A stretch of DNA of 64,000 bases, taken from assembly GCA_003151275.1 (NCBI GenBank), contig PLXC01000101.1, positions 29,112 to 93,111 of the forward strand, written 5' to 3'. Source of the stretch: Candidatus Melainabacteria bacterium. Its GTDB lineage: Bacteria; Cyanobacteriota; Vampirovibrionia; Obscuribacterales; Obscuribacteraceae. The translations under genes were made by a program, and so were the position numbers. How positions within the stretch are numbered: the first letter of the stretch is position 1; the number at the start of each line of letters is the position of its first letter. The notes beneath the pieces were generated by a model, which made no database searches, was not told where the DNA came from, and saw nothing but the letters and a program-made list of their open reading frames with translations. Of the stretch, positions 43,208-52,697 are shown one piece after another.

Positions 43208-43549
43208 ATGAGCTGGCTTGATAGATTATTTCACCATGACGCGCCTGCGCAACAGCCCGCACCCGCGCCCGTACAAACTGCGCCCCAGCCTATGGAATCC
43301 ATTCCGATTGAACGCACTGGTTTGATGGGCGAATATGATCAAAGCGGATTAGCTAAAAGGGTTGCTAAAGCTTTCGACGACGCCGGTTTAACCGATCATC
43401 AAACAGTTTGGATTGCCCAAACTGGTACAACAGTCGTACTGAAAGGGAAAGCTGCCGATCAGCAGTTGCTCGACAAGATGGTCGGCATAGCGAAAGGTGT
43501 TGAAGGCACCAAAGCCGTCGACACAACTAATGTTAAGATCGGAGTCTAA
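43208..43549 (+). CDS. BON-domain protein
   Basis: 113 residues. A Pro/Ala-rich, Gln-rich linker (PAQQPAPAPVQTAPQP) precedes a C-terminal BON-like domain (VAKAFDDAGLTDHQTVWIAQTGTTVVLKGKA, ending GTKAVDTTNVKI). BON domains bind phospholipid or other envelope parts. No signal peptide is seen. GGAGG lies 7 bases before the ATG. The stop is followed by a stuttering TAACTAACTAAC. Confidence 0.72.
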   Translation: MSWLDRLFHHDAPAQQPAPAPVQTAPQPMESIPIERTGLMGEYDQSGLAKRVAKAFDDAGLTDHQTVWIAQTGTTVVLKGKAADQQLLDKMVGIAKGVEGTKAVDTTNVKIGV

Positions 43550-43565
43550 CTAACTAACTAGTTAT

Positions 43566-44419
43566 CTAGCAGTTGACGACAATCATCAGTCAGGCGTACT
43601 GAAGGAGTTTCAACTGGCCACTGGAGAATCGCTCGACGTTCAAATTGAGTCAGCAAATGATTTTGAAAATGAAAGTGCAATACTAGATCAGCTTTCACAC
43701 CCTGGCATCGTCAAATCGCTAGACATCTTCTACGAAGAAGGTCGGGTCTATCTCGTACTCGAAAATGTTGAAGGCAAGTCTCTGCGCCAGCTAGTATCAG
43801 ACGAAGGTCCAAAGTCCAGCGCCGAGATTATCAGCCTGGCGGAGCAGATGTGCGACATCTTGAAATACCTGCATAGCCAGGAACCGCCTGTGGTGCACAG
43901 GGATTTTACTCCAGACAATATAATTTTGCAGCCTGACGGGCGGCTAAAGTTGATCGATTTCAGCGTCGCCCAACATAAGAAAGATCCCAACTCAAGTGAC
44001 TGCGGGGGGAAACATTCTTACACGCCGCCCGAACAATTTCGCGGAGCGGCCAGTCCACAAAGCGACAGATATGCATTGGGAGCGACTTTGTATTTCCTGG
44101 CTACGGGTATTTACCCTGTGCCAATCTCAACTTCGCACCTGCCAGCAACCGATTCCGAATCAACGAACATATTGAACAAAATCATTTCGGCGCTACAGAA
44201 CTGGATTTACACAAGCGCTACGAGTCAATTGACTGGCTTTTGCTATCGCTTCAAGAGCAAACGTCCGCACCCGAAAGCAACGAATCCGAGATGCCGTCGA
44301 TCGCTCCTGCAACGATCTTGCATATATCCAATTCCTATCGAGGACCTCGCATCCAAATCAATCCCGACAAAGATAAAGTTCATTACGCAGCAGTCCACCG
44401 CATCGCAAAAGGTCTATAA
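43566..44419 (+). pseudogene. Broken Ser/Thr kinase gene (5' truncated and frameshifted)
   Basis: Kinase sequence begins mid N-lobe (SGVLKEFQLATGESLDVQ) with no start codon and no Gly-rich loop. It then runs intact through LSHPGIVKSLDIF, VVHRDFTPDN, LIDFSVAQ (DFS for DFG) and SYTPPEQFRG. Near 44195 the frame shifts by one base: homologous sequence continues in another frame as ELDLHKRYESIDWLLLSLQEQ and stops at 44417-44419. Left uncorrected, the frame runs into unrelated residues to 44450. The gene is therefore a pseudogene; a sequencing error could explain the frameshift but not the missing start. Confidence 0.75.
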
Positions 44420-44776
44420 AGGCATCACTGCTGCTAAGTACGCTGGGTAGGTTTGAACTTGGCTCCCAGATGTTGGTACCCGGAAGCGGTAGCTTTGTTC
44501 AAGATTTGAACGAATTTAACGCTTAAAGTGTTCTACAGGCAATCAAGTCCATTTACTAAATCTATAAATGTTTCTCGGCTAAGGTCGCAATAAGTAATTT
44601 ACGGCACTTAGGAAAGACGCATATGATCTGCCTCCTTTGAAGAAACGCAGCTCTTTCTAAGATGCTGTGGTCTCGTGGAAATTGCCTTCACCTGCAACGC
44701 AGTCCTCGGCTTCAAACACATCTCTTTTCCTTAATCACCGACCGTTTTCCAAATCACATTGCCTGGAGAAAAATAT
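44420..44776. other. Gene-free interval
   Basis: About 350 bases between the kinase remnant and the next gene. No ORF with a ribosome site and no strong hairpin are seen. Confidence 0.4.
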
Positions 44777-45514
44777 ATGTCACATGCACTTGATCAACCG
44801 GTGGAGTCAAAACGGTCGAGAGATGATGCTGCTCCAGTTAGTGATGCGAGTCAAGCTCGAGACCGATTGCAAAATGAAGCTGCGGTACTCTTACATTCTA
44901 AAGCCTCAAATTCAGCGACAAGCACAGATTCTATGAAAACGAGTGAATTGACTAGACTCGGCTTCCCAGCAGTCAACATCTTTGACGAGACTGACAAAAC
45001 TTCCGGGACCACTTCGGACAAGACTCCAGAAAAAACTTCGGGAATGACTTCTGACAAGATATCTGCTCAAAGAGATCAGGAACTAACGAATAAGTACAAA
45101 GGGGACACACCGGACGCTAAATTCAAGTACACCGGACTTTCCGATCAGGAAATTAAAGATTACAGGAAGCTAGATGAAGGGAAGGAACAGCCGGCAGGCG
45201 GGCCAATTGGGAAAGATGGCCAAACCCATGGTTGGGACAGCGCAGTTGCAGCGAGTCCGACGGCCACGGCTGCCGAAAAGGCGTTGAAGGATCAGTTTAC
45301 GGCAATGAAGGCCCAAAATGATTCGACCGGCTCGGCACCAACAGAGACACAGATGAAACAATTGGACCAATTGAATAAGGAGTTCATTGACACTCTAAGA
45401 ACACAGTATCCCGACTCCAAAAGCCAATCAGAGTTAAATAGTCTTGAGAACTTGTATCAAAAGAGAAATCGGGCGCTATTTGCAAAGCCAGGTGGTACAG
45501 CAGACGCCATGTAA
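44777..45514 (+). CDS. Hydrophilic, probably disordered protein of unknown function
   Basis: 245 residues from ATG 44777, which has GGAG 8 bases upstream. It is rich in Asp, Lys, Ser, Thr and Gln, with a short repeat DKTSGTTSDKTPEKTSGMTSDK and helical segments near the end (EKALKDQFTAMKAQN, QLDQLNKEFIDTLRTQY). No signal peptide or membrane segment is present. The form suggests a flexible binding or effector protein. Confidence 0.6.
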   Translation: MSHALDQPVESKRSRDDAAPVSDASQARDRLQNEAAVLLHSKASNSATSTDSMKTSELTRLGFPAVNIFDETDKTSGTTSDKTPEKTSGMTSDKISAQRDQELTNKYKGDTPDAKFKYTGLSDQEIKDYRKLDEGKEQPAGGPIGKDGQTHGWDSAVAASPTATAAEKALKDQFTAMKAQNDSTGSAPTETQMKQLDQLNKEFIDTLRTQYPDSKSQSELNSLENLYQKRNRALFAKPGGTADAM

Positions 45515-45721
45515 TGTGATTAGCGATGTTCGCCAGCGGCGCTACATATTTCCGCTTGCCCAACGCAATTTGGCTTGGGCTTGCCTTCGAATGCAGCAGG
45601 CGATTGATAGCTATCTGAGAGTGACTGAACCTATGAAATTGCTAAATGTCGTAGCGGCTCGCCTGGATGCAACTGTCTTGGATCCGCAGTAATAGCGGCA
45701 TCTTCGATCCGCATCGGCACG

Positions 45722-46753
45722 CTAAATCTTATCTTCGGGAGAAAAATCCAGTATCAAGTGCTCAGAATATTCGTCTCCTGGCCTGAGTATCGTGTCGCCA
45801 GGAAAATTAGTCTGATTGATCGAATCAGGATAATGCTGCGTCTCAAGCGTGAAACCGCTGTAGTCATAGTATGGACTTTTGTCACCCAGCTCATGGAACG
45901 ATTGACTTGTAAAAATTTGCAGTCCTGGTTGAGTGGCATACAGACGCAATCTTCTGCCGCCAGCGCGCACCTCCGCCTTCACTGCGTTCACATCGGACAT
46001 ATCGCGAAAGCAGAAATTGTGGTCGTAACCACCAGCTTCTTTCACACGTTCGCCGATTGTGTGAATCTTCCTGAAGTCGAAAGGTGTTCCAGTTACTTCG
46101 GTCAACTCCCCTGTGGGGATTAGTGCTGCATCGACGGGGACATAACGATCAGCGTCTATCATTAATTCATGGTCCAAGATCGTTCCGACTCCCATTCCCT
46201 TTAGGTTGAAATAAGCATGATTAGTCATGTTCACGATGGTTGGGCGGTCAGTGGTGGCATGAAAGTGGATTTCGAGTTTGTTTTCGTCAGTCAATTTGTA
46301 CGTGACGTCGACAGTCAAATTACCGGGAAATCCTTCCTCCATATGCTTGCTGACGTGTCTGCAAACGACTGCTTGTGCATCAGATTGATTACAGACCCAC
46401 AAGACTTTGTCAAAACCTACAATGCCACCATGCAGGGTGCACGTCTTGTTATTAATCGGCAGGTGGTATTCGATTCCATCAATCCGGAAAGTGCCTGAGG
46501 CAACGCGATTTGCATAACGTCCAATCGTACCTCCGTAATAGCACTTACAGTCAAGATAGTCTTGTAAATTATCGAAACCAATTACGATGTTGGCCAGTTT
46601 TCCAAACTTGTCGGGCACCCACAATTCCGCTAAAGTGGCACCGTAGTTAGTGACTTTCGCCTGAGCTCCGTTTTTGTTTTTTAGAATGTAGAGTTCGGAT
46701 TCACGACCATCCGGCAGTCTGCCAAATGCTTGACGTAGAACATCAGCGCTCAT
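45722..46753 (-). CDS. galM: Aldose 1-epimerase (galactose mutarotase)
   Basis: 343 residues, the family length, starting at ATG 46753. Landmarks are VTNYGATLAELWVPD, GRYANRVASGTF, LHGGIVGFDK with a catalytic His, NHAYFNL, DHNFCF, and the C-terminal FTLETQHYPDSIN with the catalytic Glu. It interconverts alpha and beta anomers of hexoses in the cytoplasm. No galactose operon genes are nearby, so it may be housekeeping. Confidence 0.92.
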   Translation of the reverse strand: MSADVLRQAFGRLPDGRESELYILKNKNGAQAKVTNYGATLAELWVPDKFGKLANIVIGFDNLQDYLDCKCYYGGTIGRYANRVASGTFRIDGIEYHLPINNKTCTLHGGIVGFDKVLWVCNQSDAQAVVCRHVSKHMEEGFPGNLTVDVTYKLTDENKLEIHFHATTDRPTIVNMTNHAYFNLKGMGVGTILDHELMIDADRYVPVDAALIPTGELTEVTGTPFDFRKIHTIGERVKEAGGYDHNFCFRDMSDVNAVKAEVRAGGRRLRLYATQPGLQIFTSQSFHELGDKSPYYDYSGFTLETQHYPDSINQTNFPGDTILRPGDEYSEHLILDFSPEDKI

Positions 46754-46803
46754 AAAAGCCCCATTTATGTAAAAGACGGACACTCAAGATAGCACGCAAG
46801 CTG

Positions 46804-47136
46804 TTATTTAATTCGTCGCAATCCCGGTCTAGGCAGAGTTAATAGGTCAGCAAAGTGCTCCCGCAAAAACTCAATTGCGTCCCTTTCGGTGATTGTATCC
46901 GTTTCTTTTTCGTACTCAGCTCGCTTAAACTTTCTCATCGAGGCAACAAACTGATCCCATGAAAGTTTCTTGGGACTATCAGGCCCGATGGCTATGTCCA
47001 AAACAAACTTTTCGCCCAGTGGCAATTTTTGCAAATCCCATGTGAGGGCTTCAATCACTTGTTTCGTTTCGAGATCATTCAGGCAATCATCAGGCAAATC
47101 GAATTGATAGCAGTTGCCGTGGCCGACTTTTGACAT
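46804..47136 (-). CDS. Small protein of unknown function
   Basis: 110 residues from ATG 47136, which has GGAGGG 7 bases upstream. Acidic alpha/beta N-terminal half (QFDLPDDCLNDLETKQVIEAL), helical C-terminal half (FRKFKRAEYEKETDTITERDAIEFLREHF is approximate in character) ending in a basic PRPGLRRIK tail. No family is recognised. It precedes galM by 50 bases on the same strand. Confidence 0.58.
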   Translation of the reverse strand: MSKVGHGNCYQFDLPDDCLNDLETKQVIEALTWDLQKLPLGEKFVLDIAIGPDSPKKLSWDQFVASMRKFKRAEYEKETDTITERDAIEFLREHFADLLTLPRPGLRRIK

Positions 47137-47179
47137 TGGCTTACCCTCCAAGACTTCAAATGCTAAGCCAATTTGGCTT

Positions 47180-47386
47180 TTAGAGCAACCTTGGGGGCAT
47201 ATTTCTTAATGAGTTCTTTATGGCGCGTCTTGCGATATGGATGCTGAAAGGATCGCGCCCGTTTGGGATGCGCAACTTCAGGGTTGGGCGGAGCTTGTTT
47301 GGATCTGTTATTTTATTTTCGCGAGCAATTGCTTGAACCTGCAAGTTAATATACCTGCTGTTGTTTTGCCGAAACGCTTTGGACAT
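47180..47386 (-). CDS. Doubtful small basic ORF, 68 residues
   Basis: The frame from ATG 47386 encodes a basic peptide (RYINLQVQAIARENKITDP, ending NSLRNMPPRLL). It lies 43 bases upstream of the gene at 47136 on the same strand. There is no clear ribosome site. The upstream DNA (47388-47465) has a thrice-repeated CGCACxCCCA-like motif that produces extra open frame. It could be a small partner gene or chance. Confidence 0.25.
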   Translation of the reverse strand: MSKAFRQNNSRYINLQVQAIARENKITDPNKLRPTLKLRIPNGRDPFSIHIARRAIKNSLRNMPPRLL

Positions 47387-47670
47387 GGACCGCACGCCCA
47401 CAATCTGGGACCGAGCACCCATAGTTCCGGAGCGCATAAATCCGGCCCGCACACCCATAGTTCCTGATGGGATAAAGGGGTATTTGATTGTGCTGCACTT
47501 GGCACCAATGTTAGTACCATGGTGCCACCGATCATAGTTTAAGTCGAATACAATCTGATTTGATTCTCTGCGAGCTGTGGCAAAGATCCAAAGACAAGAG
47601 CTTTACGGACGCTCTCATCCTTGGTGATATGCTTGTATTGGTAAAAAGGGTATTTGAGGTCCAGCAAGCC

Positions 47671-48261
47671 ATGACTAGCGAACCATCCAGCGAACAGACT
47701 ATGTCGAGTTCCGGGTATCGCTTTCTTATCGCAGGAGTGATCTTTTTCTCTGTTTTAGTCTTCTATGCTTGGGATTACGTGGACGGCCTGTCCTATTTTA
47801 GATCTGTGCAACAGTGGCCTGTGACTGAGGGCACAATCATCAGAAACACCTTGGCGCCTGTGATTCCACGGGACCAGCCCAATGCATTAGAAAAGACCTT
47901 CGCTCCGCCTGCTGAAGAAAAAGGCATTCTATATACTTATAACGTCAACGGACATGAGTTTTCATCCACATGTCTAGTTTTGGCTCAACCAAGAAAGTTT
48001 TTGCAAAATCTGAAAATGTTCTACGACATGCCTGATGAAAAATTGCTTGGAACCAAATATCCAGTTGGTACATCAGTCGAGGTTCACTACAATTCGCAGA
48101 ATCCTGGCGAAGCCTGTCTTGACGTGGCAGCTGGCTGGAAAAGTCGCTACATTGCAACGTGCTTCAGCGCCCTAGCAATCCTATTGCCCACGATCGGCTT
48201 CTTGTTAGCAAGCTTCTTCATCTATAAATCTGAAAGCCAATCGATGACGAAACGTACATAA
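47671..48261 (+). CDS. DUF3592-type membrane protein
   Basis: About 197 residues from ATG 47671. One transmembrane helix near the N-terminus (FLIAGVIFFSVLVFYAW), an extracytoplasmic beta domain (SVQQWPVTEGTIIRN, GILYTYNVNGHEF, VHYNSQNPGEACL) and a second helix near the C-terminus (ALAILLPTIGFLLASFFIY). W-P-x-x-x-G at the start and YNP-type VHYNSQNP near the end are DUF3592 hallmarks. Function is unknown. An in-frame ATG at 47629 is an alternative start. Confidence 0.75.
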   Translation: MTSEPSSEQTMSSSGYRFLIAGVIFFSVLVFYAWDYVDGLSYFRSVQQWPVTEGTIIRNTLAPVIPRDQPNALEKTFAPPAEEKGILYTYNVNGHEFSSTCLVLAQPRKFLQNLKMFYDMPDEKLLGTKYPVGTSVEVHYNSQNPGEACLDVAAGWKSRYIATCFSALAILLPTIGFLLASFFIYKSESQSMTKRT

Positions 48262-48530
48262 GCGATCTCGCCTTCTGTTGGCGCATAGTCGAATTCTTAA
48301 AACTATTTCTTCTGGTCATAATGAATTGGTTCTCTAGAATCACCATGGCCGGTGCACAGGTTAAGGCATCTTCCAGGCGTTCTTCAGAATCCTGTTGCTT
48401 GTAAAGAGTAGCCTGTGCTGGGACTCTATTCACGAGATGCCCACAAATGGAGCCTATGATTTTCCGTCGATTAGGGGTTCTCACTGAGTAGTTTGCGTTC
48501 GAAAATACTTAGTTTCAAAGGTGTCTCATA

Positions 48531-50156
48531 TTGGCTACCATAGACTTCAAGATATTCAGCCTGCTTTTATCCTCCGCTCTGTTCGTTCAATATTGTTCTC
48601 CGTGTTTCGCGGCAGATCCGCCACCCGAATCAGCAACTCAAGCTGACCAAGTTGTCGCCGCTGCTACAGTTCCTAAACTAGATCCAAATCCGCTTGCAGA
48701 TGCTGTAACTGACGCGCCCAAACTGGCTCAATCAGCTCCTGCGGATGCCACCGTTGTAACTGACGCACCAAAACTGGCTCAATCAACTCCTGCGGATGCC
48801 CCCAGCGACGCGATTTTGCGAGGCGGCGTCTCGAGTGACCCGATTGTGGCCGGAAGACAAGCAGACGATTTAACCAGGCAGATTCTGCTTAAACTAATCG
48901 AACTTGAAAGGTTCAATCTCCATTACACTTTGGAAGTTGCCAAGCAAGGGCGATGGAAAGGCTGGCGTTATGCGGCATTTCAAGAAATCAATGCTGGCAC
49001 CGGTTTAACTGGATCGATCATATCGACAGCTGAGCGGGGCAACCATCTACACCATGCCGCAAGAGTCAGTCGGGTTGTGCAAGAGAGAGCCAATATCGTC
49101 CCCATGATTGGATCGATTATTGGTGCCAGTGCGGCTGCAATGGAATTTGGCATCAATTCCTATCATGATATTGTCGCCAGAAACAAAGGTTTCGCACCGA
49201 AAGCTGCTCGCCTACACGTGCTGGGGCTCAAAGCTGATATCAATCGGCTAATGGCCCAACGCGAAGCACTCCTCAAAGTGGAGGCAACTTCATCAGCACT
49301 TGCTGCTCGTGCCGAAGTGGATGATGCCGAGGGGAAGGTATTGAACGATCTGCGAGACGAGTCTTTGATGGAATTTGAGCGCTACCAAATTGGCGCCCGG
49401 AAAATCCTGGCATTTCAGCAGTCGCAGTATTTCTTCGATTGCACGAAATATACGCTTAATGCTATTGGATCCTATTTCGCGTATTTGTCACTTAATCATC
49501 ACGATCGCAGATGGAATGGAAGAGCTGGTGTGATGTGGGATATTTCAGGACCGGTCTATATGGCTGGTCCAATCATCAGCAGAGTGATTGCAAAAGGTGT
49601 TGGCGAAGCTCACAGAGGTTGGCTGCGGCCCGCCACTGCTGATGCACACCAAACAACTGTAGCCAAATTAGAGGCAGACAGAAATGTTCTCGATACTCTT
49701 TGCAAAAGCACTCGCGTGACGCCAGATAAAGTAGAGACCGCAGTAATTAGATCGGAGATGTATGGAGTGCATCAAAAGGTATTCGCTGATGAAATACTCG
49801 GCGCACAAAAAGCACGAGCTAAGGCTAATACCACTGCTACACAAAACGTTGCTGCGGGTATGTACGTAGGTGCATCGAGAATCGGCACCGGGGTTCTGTT
49901 TACAATTCCAGGCTTTAACCGAGCGTTCAATAGCAAGACTGAGCGAGCATCTACAGTTACAAACCAAGATTTGTTTGCGGCTGCAGTGATCGGTATTCCG
50001 GCTAGTGCCTTTACGATGTTAGATACATTACGAATCCAGGTTCAAGGCGAGGTAAACCGCCATAAGCTAAAGAAATCCGGTCTTCTGCCCGGACAAATTG
50101 CCCATACGCGACTGAAACAACTTGATGAGATGGAAGTGCGCTTAGCGGTCAAATAG
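48531..50156 (+). CDS. Large secreted helical protein of unknown function
   Basis: 541 residues starting at TTG, with AAAGGTG 7 bases upstream. A signal peptide (IFSLLLSSALFVQYCSPCFAAD) is followed by a Pro/Ala-rich stretch containing a perfect 17-residue duplication, then a long helical region. Hydrophobic helices occur at about GAGTGLTGSIIST and VPMIGSIIGASAAAMEF, and again near the end (NQDLFAAAVIGIPASAF), so it may be membrane-inserted. No family is recognised. Its stop overlaps the convergent beta-lactamase-fold gene by 8 bases. Confidence 0.65.
   Translation: MATIDFKIFSLLLSSALFVQYCSPCFAADPPPESATQADQVVAAATVPKLDPNPLADAVTDAPKLAQSAPADATVVTDAPKLAQSTPADAPSDAILRGGVSSDPIVAGRQADDLTRQILLKLIELERFNLHYTLEVAKQGRWKGWRYAAFQEINAGTGLTGSIISTAERGNHLHHAARVSRVVQERANIVPMIGSIIGASAAAMEFGINSYHDIVARNKGFAPKAARLHVLGLKADINRLMAQREALLKVEATSSALAARAEVDDAEGKVLNDLRDESLMEFERYQIGARKILAFQQSQYFFDCTKYTLNAIGSYFAYLSLNHHDRRWNGRAGVMWDISGPVYMAGPIISRVIAKGVGEAHRGWLRPATADAHQTTVAKLEADRNVLDTLCKSTRVTPDKVETAVIRSEMYGVHQKVFADEILGAQKARAKANTTATQNVAAGMYVGASRIGTGVLFTIPGFNRAFNSKTERASTVTNQDLFAAAVIGIPASAFTMLDTLRIQVQGEVNRHKLKKSGLLPGQIAHTRLKQLDEMEVRLAVK
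48705..48806 (+). repeat. 51-bp coding duplication
   Basis: Two adjacent 51-base copies (48705-48755 and 48756-48806) each encode VTDAPKLAQS(A/T)PADA plus two residues, in the Pro/Ala-rich linker of the secreted protein. Confidence 0.8.
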
Positions 50157-51582
50157 TTGGCGTCTTGTTTGTCACTTTCGTCACGACGTATGTCTGAATG
50201 AGTGGTGGCACCTGTGGTGACAGCTTGAACGATAGCTTAAGAACTTCCTTGCCATCGCTATCGAGCACGAGTGCGTCTGCATACGCGGCGTTGTATGCTG
50301 TCATCGAACCAAGCGTTAACGGGCCAGGATAATCGGAAACAAGCTGGAATGCCTGGTGGCGTCGATCGTAAGTTTCATCGAGAACTATATTGTCGGCGAA
50401 TATCGCATCAGCTTTTTGATCATCCCAATTATTGAGCAGATCAATTAGCGCTTCCGCGTGCACCTGAAGCGGTGCTGTCAGTTGCGTCCGAGGCAAAGGC
50501 AAATGCCCATCACGACGTAAAGCATCGCTGGCGTGGAAGTCTGCGTCGAACATTGGTGCGTAGGTAATATTTGCTAACGACACAATTGCGACTTGACGAT
50601 CCGGATACCACATCATGTTTGAGCCATAACCGGGCAAACCGCCCGAATGCGAAATGATGCATCCAAGTTTAGGATCGTCGATTACCCTCAGACCCATGCC
50701 GTAACCTGCGTGCAGTTCTCGTTTAGGATCTCCTGGTGCATTTTCACGTTTCATTGCTCGCCAAATTTGCTGCATTTCACGTCGACTGGCTCGAATCAGT
50801 GGACCGTCGTCCCGACCATCGCGAGCCGGAAACCCAGCCATGAGAAAGTTTGCCCAGACGAGTAAATCATCAACAGTGCTCCACAATCCCCCCATCGAAC
50901 CGAAGCCTCCATCATTAAGAGGAATCAGTCCTTCGTCTACTGCGACACCGTCGCGCAGTCGATGCGGCAGAGCATAATGAGCGGGTGGGCGCCAAGTTGT
51001 TGAGAGCATGTTCAGGGGCTTCAGCAACTCGGAGCTGATGTACTGCTGATATGGTTGACTAGCCGCATTTGTAATCGCTCGACCAAGTATGGCGTAACCG
51101 TAGTTAGAGTAGCAAAATGAAGTGCCAACTGGGTCTGCAAAGTAACCGCCGGCGCTGAGCAGCTGTTGCATGAACTCGTGGTCAGCATCGAGGTGACGAT
51201 CAGCCCAAGGATCGTCAGTTGCCAGACCGGCGGACATTGTAAGGAGGTGCCGGATTGTCACCTCTGGAGAATCAGTTGTCGGCAAACGTAGAGTCTTTAG
51301 CTCCGGCACAATTTCAGCGATTGGTTGATCGAGCTGAATCAGTTTCCGGTCCCGCAACAACAAAATCGCTGCTGCAGTGAAGCTCTTGCTCATGGACGCA
51401 ATGCGGAATGGCAGAGCGCTATTGTTGGCGGCGATTCGTTTGCTCCCGAAAGTGACGCCGTAGGCAAGGCTTGGAGCTTTACAGCCCTGTTGCACAGCGG
51501 CGAAGTGTGTTTTCAGAAGTCCAGACGCGTTGGGTTTCTTTTCGCTTTTCTTCAATTCGCCCTCATCTTTTGCGCGGAGCAA
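50149..51582 (-). CDS. Class C beta-lactamase-fold serine hydrolase
   Basis: About 477 residues of the beta-lactamase/transpeptidase-like family. FRIASMSKSFTAAAIL holds the SxxK nucleophile motif, FCYSNYGYAILG the YxN motif, and SHSGGLPGYGSN the third (HSG) motif. A C-terminal lipocalin-like extension of about 110 residues follows. Such proteins are usually esterases or peptidases rather than true beta-lactamases. The start is uncertain (TTG used here); no signal peptide is visible, so it may be cytoplasmic or the start may be wrong. Confidence 0.85.
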   Translation of the reverse strand: MLRAKDEGELKKSEKKPNASGLLKTHFAAVQQGCKAPSLAYGVTFGSKRIAANNSALPFRIASMSKSFTAAAILLLRDRKLIQLDQPIAEIVPELKTLRLPTTDSPEVTIRHLLTMSAGLATDDPWADRHLDADHEFMQQLLSAGGYFADPVGTSFCYSNYGYAILGRAITNAASQPYQQYISSELLKPLNMLSTTWRPPAHYALPHRLRDGVAVDEGLIPLNDGGFGSMGGLWSTVDDLLVWANFLMAGFPARDGRDDGPLIRASRREMQQIWRAMKRENAPGDPKRELHAGYGMGLRVIDDPKLGCIISHSGGLPGYGSNMMWYPDRQVAIVSLANITYAPMFDADFHASDALRRDGHLPLPRTQLTAPLQVHAEALIDLLNNWDDQKADAIFADNIVLDETYDRRHQAFQLVSDYPGPLTLGSMTAYNAAYADALVLDSDGKEVLKLSFKLSPQVPPLIQTYVVTKVTNKTPTI

Positions 51583-51853
51583 ATAGTTTGTCTTTCAGAA
51601 CCAGTTTAAATGACTGGCGAACTCAACTTGCTGTGCACATTCAAGGATTCCGCAAATAGGGGCTCGGTACCTTTAGGAAAGGACCGTTAAGGATTTATGT
51701 ATTTTGATTAAGGTTGCCAAGGCAAGGCGTATATTTATGCTACGGACAAGTTATGCACTCCCCGAAATTAATACTTCAAGTCAGCGCTGTTTCAGCCAGC
51801 TTCGAGCGAGTTTTGGCCGCTTTCCGGATCTCAACATTTGCAGGAGTAATGCT

Positions 51854-52585
51854 ATGTCCAACCAAGATGAATCAGCGCCTTATTCCAAGCTTCCTACCTA
51901 CCAATTTTTCAGTGCCGATTTAAACTATAACTACTACACCGACTCGACTGATAGCAAAGAAGAAGCACCACCTACAGTGCCGTCACCCGCCGCATCCGTC
52001 GTTCTCGCTTCCCCCAAAGTTGCCTACTCATTGACTGACGACGTGCCGCAGCCGACGTTTGAAGAGCGCCTCGCAGCAACAACTTCGCTAGCCGCAACGC
52101 CGGAGCTGACTTGGTTCGAACCGACTCCCATATCTAGGACACAGGAAACCATGTTTCAGACACAGGAAGCCGAAGAAAAGTGGAATCAATATACCGAGCC
52201 GAATTGCGCCCCAATCAACTTCAGTTCTGAGTTCGACTTCAATCGTTCGTTGTTGAAAATCTTTTGGCGCATCGATGTTGATCACAATAATCGGGTGAGC
52301 AAGAACGAGTTAGCCACTGCCTTGTCCGAAAACTGGTTCAGCGGAGACGAGACGCTTTTAGCGGCGCTTTTATACGATGTGTACGAAGAAATCTCGCCTG
52401 AGGCAGTATTGTGCGACGCAGGATTGAGCGTAAATAATATATTGAATTACGCGCCCTTTGTTGGCCTGTCCACACAAAGCTTGAAGCCAGTAACAGTAAC
52501 GTCGCCGAACAATTATGACGTGCGTAACAGCTCTCAAAGTAGGCCCAAAGCTAAAAAACTGCGCAACTTGTTTCAGAAGCGATAG
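51854..52585 (+). CDS. EF-hand protein with disordered N-terminus
   Basis: 243 residues from ATG 51854, which has AGGAG 7 bases upstream. The N-terminal half is Pro/Ser/Thr-rich. The C-terminal half carries a canonical EF-hand loop, DVDHNNRVSKNE, after the helix SLLKIFWRI, and a second degenerate helix pair (ALLYDVYEEISPEA). It is similar in layout to the protein at 31368. Both may be calcium-dependent adaptors. Confidence 0.7.
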   Translation: MSNQDESAPYSKLPTYQFFSADLNYNYYTDSTDSKEEAPPTVPSPAASVVLASPKVAYSLTDDVPQPTFEERLAATTSLAATPELTWFEPTPISRTQETMFQTQEAEEKWNQYTEPNCAPINFSSEFDFNRSLLKIFWRIDVDHNNRVSKNELATALSENWFSGDETLLAALLYDVYEEISPEAVLCDAGLSVNNILNYAPFVGLSTQSLKPVTVTSPNNYDVRNSSQSRPKAKKLRNLFQKR

Positions 52586-52697
52586 CCCAGACACCCTTTA
52601 ATCTTGTGAATTCTTTGGCGGATCAGGATCCGCGTTCAGTGGATCGGAATCCGCGTCGCCTAGATTCAATAAAGTCTGTCGCTTTTAACAATGTTTT

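Noticed and set aside
46804..47386. Possible toxin-antitoxin pair of two small minus-strand genes
   Set aside because: The upstream frame has no ribosome site and neither product shows a known toxin or antitoxin motif.
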